A stretch of 9,759 bases of DNA. Origin: DASPXY01 sp038227745 (lineage in GTDB: Bacteria > Planctomycetota > Planctomycetia > Gemmatales > Gemmataceae). Below the pieces are notes generated by a model. That model had not been told where the DNA came from. It ran no database searches and saw nothing but the letters and a program-made list of their open reading frames with translations. The stretch covers positions 1 through 9,759 of the forward strand of contig JBBRPS010000374.1 of NCBI GenBank assembly GCA_038227745.1. Direction: 5' to 3'. Both the position numbers and the translations under genes were made by a program. Below are positions 5,078 through 9,759 of this stretch, piece after piece (positions within the stretch are counted from its first letter, which is position 1; every line of letters begins with the position of its first letter).

Positions 5078-7657
5078 TCACCGATACCCCGGCACCCAGT
5101 CGAGGCGACCGGGCTGCGTCTGCACCTGCCAGAACGGCGCCCAGGCCACGCCGAAGCCCGTGACCTGCACGTCCTGGCGGCGCGGCGTCAGGGGGATGTC
5201 ACTGTACTCCTCGCCGACCAGCCGCCACTTCTCGTGAAGCGCGACCTGCTTCGCCAACCACTCCGACTCCAGCTTCGCCAGCTTGTCCCCCTTCGGCGCC
5301 GCCGACTTGTTCGCCTTGCCCGCCACCCTGAGCCAGTGAAGCGGGTTGACCAGGTCGAGCACCGAGCCTTCACTCTTCTCCGCGCCCGTCCAGATCGGCA
5401 TCGGGGCGCCGAGGGCCTGGAACTTCGGCAGGTACTTCACCTTCTCCGCGGCGACCGCTTTCTCCGTCTCCTGACGCGCCGCCACGCGGCAGCGCTCCCG
5501 GAAAGCCACCACGTCCTCCCCCGGCTCGCCGACCAGGCCGAGCTTCGCGTTCTCCAGCAGCACCAGGCGGTCGTTGTAAAGGAAGTCGATCAGCGACTTC
5601 TCCAGCGCCTTCAGCTTCTTTGCCGTGTTCACCGACTCCGGTGCCGTTCCCCAGGTCGCGCCGGGCTGAGGAGAAGAGGCCGGCTGCGCGGCGAGGCGTT
5701 CCGCGGTGGCCCAGCTCACGGCCTGACCCACGGCAGGCGGCCCGGCCAGCAGGCGATACGTCTGGGTTTGCGACAGCTTCCTCTTGCGATCCTGAAAGGA
5801 GACTTCCGCGCTGCCGAAGACGCGCGGCTGGTAGACCAGGACCGTCGCCGCCGCGGGGCGCGCCTGGGTCACCGGCAGGTAGAACTGCGGCACTTCCGAC
5901 GGCAGCGGCGAAGTGGCAGCGGCCACGATCTCGACCGGCACTAGCTGCACGGCGGCGCTGCGCTGCAGGGTCTGCTTGAACTCGCGATCCTCGGTCCGCG
6001 CCGCGTTCATCACCTGGGACTGCCCGCACGCTTCGCAGTGGATTCCCCCCGCAGGCAGCTCCGCCTGGCAGAAGCGACACAGCAGGATGGCGGCGACAGG
6101 AGCCGCGTCCTCCGCAGCCCGCTCACCATCGGCGTGCGGTTCCCGCAGCGGATCCATCAGCAACTCGATCTGATCGCGGCTCATCGGACCGCGCAGGAAA
6201 CACAGCGCCTGCCGGCTCTGGAGGAGGATCGGCTGGCCGCGGTGGACGTCGTGCAGCAAGAAGATGCGGCTGCCCAGCGCGGAGATCACCGTCTCAAGGT
6301 AGGCCCGGTTGCTCAGCGTGCCGCGCTCGGCCGCCACGCCCTCCAGGCCCTCCACCAGCCGGGCCTTGTCGCGCTCCGTCTGCAGCTTGCCGACGAACCA
6401 GGTCCCCGCGTTGCTCAGCGCCTTGTAATCGAGGTCCACCGGGTTCTGCGTGGCCAGCAGCACGCCGACGCCGAACGCCCGCGCCTGCTTCAGCAGCGTC
6501 ATCAGCGGCAGCTTGCTCGGCGGGTTGGCGGGGTGCGGCGGCAGGTAGCCGAACACCTCGTCGAAGTACAGGATCGCCCGCAGGCCGCTCGTGCCGTGCT
6601 GCTTGCGCGTCCAGCTCAGCACCTCCTCCAGCAGCAGCGCGATGAAAAACATCCGCTGCGCGTCTTCCAGGTGGGCGACGTAAAAGATCAACTGACGCGG
6701 CTTCTTGCCGCCGGAGAGCATGCGGCCGAGGTCGAGCGGCTCGCCGGTGATCCACGTCGAAAAGCTCGGGGCGGCGAGGATGTTGTTCAGCGCCACGGCC
6801 AGCTTGAGGCGCTCCTTCTCGGGGTAGAACGTCTCGACATCGAAGGCGCCGATCTTGGACAGCGGCGGCTCCTGGATCTGCGTGATGAGCATGTGCAGGT
6901 CGAGGTCCTTGCCCTTGGTCCAGGCGTGCAGCAGGAGTTGGGCGATGAGGATGTGTTCGCGCGACTGCACCGGGTCGGAGGCGATGCCGGTCAGGCCGAG
7001 CAGAGCGGTCGTGGTGGCGTCGATCTTCTGGTTGAGCGCCTCGCGCGGCAGCTTGCCCTTGGGGGCGGCGAAGGTCTGGAGGATCGACAGCGGCAGGCCG
7101 GCCTCGCTGCCGGGCGTGTACACGCGCCACTCCCCGGAGTCCTTGAGGCGCTGAATGCGCGACGGCTCCTGTCCTGTGTCCTTCAGCCCCTTGCGCCAGC
7201 GCTCGGCGATCTGCCGGGCGTACTCATCGACTGTCAGGCCCTTCTGCAGGGCGTCGTCCTCGTTGAGCCACTTCTTGAAGTCGTCGGGGTCGAGGTTGGG
7301 GAACTGCAGGAGGAGGTTCGTGAGGTCGCCCTTGGGGTCGATGATGATGCAGGGGATGCCGTCGATGGCGGCCTCTTCGAGGATGCTGATGCACAGGCCG
7401 GTCTTGCCCGAGCCGGTCATGCCGACGACGACGCCGTGCGTGGTCAGGTCTTTGGCGTCGTACATCACCGGCCGGTCGAGGACCGTCTTGCTCGCCAGGT
7501 CGTATTCGCGGCCGAGGTAGAAGCAGGCAGGCAGTTCGATGTCCTGTCCCCCGGGGCCTGAGCCGGCGGCTGCGGGCGGGTGGGCCGGGGCGGTCGTCGG
7601 CGGCGTGGAGGCCTGCGTTTGCGGGGGAGCGGGCGGTGTGGTCGGTGTGTCTGCCAC
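5078..7657 (-). CDS. HerA-like (DUF87-type) P-loop ATPase with zinc ribbon and C-terminal extension
   Basis: I start at the GTG at 7655-7657 because AGAGG lies about 8 bases upstream and a Pro/Thr/Ala-rich leader follows; a longer frame reaching 7906 has no support and would run into the upstream gene. The product has 859 residues. Residues 1-38 are a disordered leader. The ATPase core shows Walker A GMTGSGKT (79-86), a conserved IIIDPKGDL (105-112), Walker B ILYFDE (362-367), a sensor-like LLATQNP (400-406) and KLQTERDKARLVEG with a possible arginine finger (424-437). This is the HerA/FtsK-type hexameric motor fold, which typically moves DNA or protein. A zinc ribbon follows (C527-x2-C530, C541-x2-C544). 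The remainder has a beta-like region (about 570-640), a charged helical region probably forming a coiled coil (about 678-820), and a closing GFGVAWAPFWQV. No NurA nuclease or other defence partner is adjacent, so the substrate is unknown. The FGE-like gene lies 133 bp upstream on the same strand. Confidence 0.85.
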   Translation of the reverse strand: MADTPTTPPAPPQTQASTPPTTAPAHPPAAAGSGPGGQDIELPACFYLGREYDLASKTVLDRPVMYDAKDLTTHGVVVGMTGSGKTGLCISILEEAAIDGIPCIIIDPKGDLTNLLLQFPNLDPDDFKKWLNEDDALQKGLTVDEYARQIAERWRKGLKDTGQEPSRIQRLKDSGEWRVYTPGSEAGLPLSILQTFAAPKGKLPREALNQKIDATTTALLGLTGIASDPVQSREHILIAQLLLHAWTKGKDLDLHMLITQIQEPPLSKIGAFDVETFYPEKERLKLAVALNNILAAPSFSTWITGEPLDLGRMLSGGKKPRQLIFYVAHLEDAQRMFFIALLLEEVLSWTRKQHGTSGLRAILYFDEVFGYLPPHPANPPSKLPLMTLLKQARAFGVGVLLATQNPVDLDYKALSNAGTWFVGKLQTERDKARLVEGLEGVAAERGTLSNRAYLETVISALGSRIFLLHDVHRGQPILLQSRQALCFLRGPMSRDQIELLMDPLREPHADGERAAEDAAPVAAILLCRFCQAELPAGGIHCEACGQSQVMNAARTEDREFKQTLQRSAAVQLVPVEIVAAATSPLPSEVPQFYLPVTQARPAAATVLVYQPRVFGSAEVSFQDRKRKLSQTQTYRLLAGPPAVGQAVSWATAERLAAQPASSPQPGATWGTAPESVNTAKKLKALEKSLIDFLYNDRLVLLENAKLGLVGEPGEDVVAFRERCRVAARQETEKAVAAEKVKYLPKFQALGAPMPIWTGAEKSEGSVLDLVNPLHWLRVAGKANKSAAPKGDKLAKLESEWLAKQVALHEKWRLVGEEYSDIPLTPRRQDVQVTGFGVAWAPFWQVQTQPGRLDWVPGYR

Positions 7658-7663
7658 GGGAGA

Positions 7664-7669
7664 ACCTCT
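7664..7669 (-). promoter_or_regulatory. Ribosome-binding site deciding the ATPase start
   Basis: On the minus strand AAGAGG lies about six to eight bases before the GTG at 7655-7657. It is the best Shine-Dalgarno match in this region and favours the short start over the extended frame beginning at 7906. Confidence 0.55.
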
Positions 7670-7694
7670 TGGCCAGGGGGTCGAATGCGTAGGT

Positions 7695-7722
7695 ATTATC
7701 GACTGCCGTGAGCGGTTTGCAA
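7695..7722 (-). promoter_or_regulatory. Possible sigma-70-like promoter for the ATPase gene
   Basis: On the minus strand TTGCAA (7722-7717, 4 of 6 to the -35 consensus) is separated by 16 bases from GATAAT (7700-7695, 5 of 6 to the -10 consensus). Transcription would begin near 7688, about 30 bases before the GTG start. It lies in the 133-bp gap after the upstream gene, so the ATPase could be expressed separately from it. Planctomycete promoters are poorly defined, so this is tentative. Confidence 0.3.
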
Positions 7723-7790
7723 AGCCCGGACGGACAGCATGGCTCGAGCGCGCTTTAGCCCGCTCCAACGTACGGGAACGGTGACACCGA

Positions 7791-9759
7791 TCAACGGCAC
7801 GTCCGCGCCGGGCGCAGGCCCACGTTAAAGTTGCGGTATCCCGGCCGGGAAACGCCGCGGGTGGCGCAGCGCACGTCCGACGCCAGCTCCAGGAAACCGC
7901 CGCCACGCTGGATGCGGGGATTCATCTCATGTATCTTGTAGACACCGTGCTCTTTATCCTCATGCCCACTCCCGCCGCCCGCCGTCGGATAGGGTAGAGC
8001 GACATCGTGGCACCACTGCACCGCGTTGCCCAGCACGTCGAACAGACCCAGGTCATTCGGCCGCAACTCCCCCACCGGCCGCGCCCGACCTCCACTGTTC
8101 TCGCCATACCAGGCGTAGTCCCCGAGCGAGCGCTCCGCCGTCCCGTAGAAGCGACTCGTCACCGCCCCCGCACGGCACGCATACTCCCACTCCGCCTCCG
8201 TCGGTAGCCGATACCCCGCCTTCTGAAGATACCCCTTCGCCAGTACCATCCCTTCCTTGATGTCCGCCGGATCCCTCGGGTAGACCCACTCCTCTTCCGG
8301 GACCCCCTCCTCCTTACTCAGCCAGTTGCAGTACGCCGCCGCCAGGTACCACGACACCCCCACCTGCGGACACGCCTCCTCCGGCGCGTACCGCTTCGTG
8401 TATTTGAAGTCCCGCTTGAACTCCGGCGTGGCCTCCAGGAACCGCCCGAACTGCCTCACCGTCACCGCCCTCGTCGCGATCGCGAACGACCGCGGGATCT
8501 TCCGGTAGTGCGGCGTCTCGCTCAATTGCCGACCCGGCTCGTGCAGGGGCGACCCCATGAGGAACACGCCCGGATCCCGGACCAGCGCGAAGGTGTCCCC
8601 CCCCTTGCCGCTGACGTACCAGTTCCGCCCCCCGGCCTCCTGCCCGGCCAACCCCTTGTCGATTTCGCGCAGCGCCGCCGCCTGTCCCCAGTCCAGCTTG
8701 CGCGCGGCCGCCCCCTGCTTGCCGTGCCGCAGCAACCAGTCGATCGCGGAGTGAACCCCGGCGTCCGGGTCCTCCCGATACCACCTCAGGAGCATGGCTA
8801 CGAGCTTCTCTCGCCTGGCCGGAGGGAGTTGCTCCGTCGTGAATTCCCCCAACGCCAGGACCAACGCGCGCCGCTCCGACACCTCCACGTCCACGTCCGT
8901 GCTCATTTCCAGGCGCCGCAGCAGCGGCCCGGGGTCCGACTTCAGCCGCCCCAGCAGGTGCGTCAGGTAGGTGCGCCGGCTCGGGTCGGGCGTGTGCTTC
9001 AGCAGCGGCCAGACGGCCTCCGGGTGGCCGAGCCGCGCCAGCGCCACCGCCGCCTGCGCCTGCCGCCGCGCCAGCAGGTCGCGCGGGCCGAGTTGATCTT
9101 CCCCGGGCAGCGGCTTCGCCAACTCCCTCTGAAAGAGGAGAGTCGCCCGGTCGGCGTGTCTGCCCAGGCGAGGGAAGAGCACCGCCCACTGGCGCACGTC
9201 CGCGTCCAGGGCCAGGTCGGTTAGCATGTCGGGCCGGTCGGCGGCGTAATCGGCGAGGACCTCGGCGGCCGCCAGCCCCTTGCCGGGCAAAGTCTCTCCC
9301 CGGAAGGCGTCCGCCAGCGGCGTCAGCAGGCCGGCGCGGACGGGGCGCAAGCCCTCGGCCCACACCCCCAGGTGCAGGGGATTGGCCGACAGGAGTTGCT
9401 CCACCACCTCCTTGCCCGACTGTCGCCAGCGCGCGTCCCCCGGGTCGAACGCCGCCAGCGCCACCAGCGCCCGGAACCGGCGCTCGGAACCGGCCTCCGC
9501 CTCGCCCGCCGCCTTCCAGAGGGCGGGCGTCAGGGCGGCCCGGTGTGCCAGGAGGGCATCGCGCAGCAGCAGGACCTCCTGCGGGTCGTCCGCCTCCAAG
9601 ATCCAGTCGGCCTGCGGCTCGTTGACCGCGCCGCCGTCGAGGGCCAGGAGAGCCAGCCCGACCCGCACGCGCCGGCCGCGCGCCGCCGGCCCTCGCTCCT
9701 GTTCCCACAGCTCGCGCAGGCGCGGTAGCACGTCCGCGCGCGCGGCCTTGAGCGTGTCG
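7791..9759 (-). CDS. HEAT-like repeat plus FGE/EgtB-type (SUMF1) domain protein, N-terminus outside the window
   Basis: The frame is open to the window edge. A GTG at 9731 would give 646 residues, but upstream codons (DTLKAARAD) read on smoothly, so the gene is probably 5'-partial. Counting from 9731, residues 1-350 are helical repeats of HEAT type (RRFRALVALAAFDPG, QAAVALARLGHPEAVWPLL, RRALVLALGEF). Residues about 370-646 form an FGE-sulfatase/SUMF1 domain: FLMGSPLHEPG (390-400), FAIATRAVTVRQFGRFL (416-432), VGVSWYLAAAYCNWLS (457-472), YRLPTEAEWEYACRAG (507-522), GLFDVLGNAVQW (562-573) and RGGGFLELASDVRCATRG (609-626). In true formylglycine-generating enzymes two cysteines follow the RGGS motif; here the first is replaced (Glu at about 615) and only C622 remains, offset. 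It is thus more likely an EgtB/PvdO-like or binding variant. Many planctomycete relatives carry an N-terminal Ser/Thr kinase domain, so one may lie beyond the edge. Confidence 0.85.
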   Translation of the reverse strand, partial: DTLKAARADVLPRLRELWEQERGPAARGRRVRVGLALLALDGGAVNEPQADWILEADDPQEVLLLRDALLAHRAALTPALWKAAGEAEAGSERRFRALVALAAFDPGDARWRQSGKEVVEQLLSANPLHLGVWAEGLRPVRAGLLTPLADAFRGETLPGKGLAAAEVLADYAADRPDMLTDLALDADVRQWAVLFPRLGRHADRATLLFQRELAKPLPGEDQLGPRDLLARRQAQAAVALARLGHPEAVWPLLKHTPDPSRRTYLTHLLGRLKSDPGPLLRRLEMSTDVDVEVSERRALVLALGEFTTEQLPPARREKLVAMLLRWYREDPDAGVHSAIDWLLRHGKQGAAARKLDWGQAAALREIDKGLAGQEAGGRNWYVSGKGGDTFALVRDPGVFLMGSPLHEPGRQLSETPHYRKIPRSFAIATRAVTVRQFGRFLEATPEFKRDFKYTKRYAPEEACPQVGVSWYLAAAYCNWLSKEEGVPEEEWVYPRDPADIKEGMVLAKGYLQKAGYRLPTEAEWEYACRAGAVTSRFYGTAERSLGDYAWYGENSGGRARPVGELRPNDLGLFDVLGNAVQWCHDVALPYPTAGGGSGHEDKEHGVYKIHEMNPRIQRGGGFLELASDVRCATRGVSRPGYRNFNVGLRPARTCR

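Noticed and set aside
6038..7561. Long plus-strand open frame (507 codons) opposite the ATPase gene
   Set aside because: It lies antisense to a gene with clear Walker motifs, and its composition (runs of Arg, Leu, Gln, Ala, Val) is typical of GC-rich shadow frames.
7658..7906. N-terminal extension of the ATPase to a start at 7906
   Set aside because: The added 83 residues are Arg/Ala/Ser-rich, overlap the end of the upstream gene, and lack a ribosome-binding site. The GTG at 7657 has one.
8314..9708. Long minus-strand frame (464 codons) inside the FGE-like gene
   Set aside because: It is a glycine/arginine/proline-rich out-of-frame shadow of the HEAT-like region and has no domain signature.
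5078..9759. HerA-based anti-phage defence system
   Set aside because: No NurA, SIR2, DUF4297-type nuclease or other known partner is next to the ATPase; the neighbour is an FGE-like protein with no defence association that I can support.
1..9759. CRISPR array, tRNA or rRNA genes
   Set aside because: No regularly spaced short repeats, no tRNA T-arm consensus and no rRNA motifs were seen on either strand.

Overview
The window looks like a piece of a GC-rich planctomycete chromosome, most likely from a Gemmata-type lineage. This is inferred from the mix of protein types: a HEAT-like/formylglycine-generating-enzyme-like fusion, an alpha-alpha toroid (prenyltransferase/squalene-oxidase repeat) protein, a small leucine-rich-repeat protein, zinc-ribbon proteins with proline/alanine linkers, and a long palindromic intergenic repeat. 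No rRNA, tRNA or CRISPR array was found, and nothing fixes the species.

Layout. Bases 1-107 hold the C-terminal tail of a transposase that looks like the IS630 family. It overlaps the start of a membrane-anchored hypothetical gene (about 83-658). That gene runs into a 170-bp non-coding element (558-727) with perfect 25-bp terminal inverted repeats and an exact 8-bp direct repeat on each side (550-557 and 728-735), the signature of a MITE-like insertion. Removing the element plus one repeat copy (178 bp) joins the frame of the membrane protein to the frame of the toroid protein that follows (837-2069), so the two may be halves of one interrupted gene. A base-composition shift between the halves is a caveat.

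After a 230-bp gap with a doubtful 41-residue ORF, a minus-strand gene (2298-3101) encodes a protein with three Cys-pair zinc-binding modules and a C-terminal membrane helix. Directly upstream of it, minus-strand sequence 3111-3329 folds into a series of hairpins. Two have GNRA tetraloops, two have G-U wobble pairs that exist only in minus-strand RNA, and the last is terminator-like. This looks like a structured RNA or a long regulatory leader. The rest of the gap to 3837 shows no convincing gene. The plus-strand gene 3838-4887 encodes a soluble protein with a helical N-terminal half, one TPR-like unit and about three leucine-rich repeats.

A 28-bp perfect stem-loop (4984-5046) separates this gene from two convergent minus-strand genes. 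These are a HerA-like P-loop ATPase with a zinc ribbon and a long C-terminal extension (5078-7657) and, upstream of it, a large HEAT-like plus FGE-like protein (7791 to the window edge) that is incomplete at its N-terminus. The last two share a direction and may be co-transcribed, although a possible promoter precedes the ATPase.

There is no clear multi-gene system. The most unusual features are the insertion element inside a gene and the unexplained structured RNA candidate.
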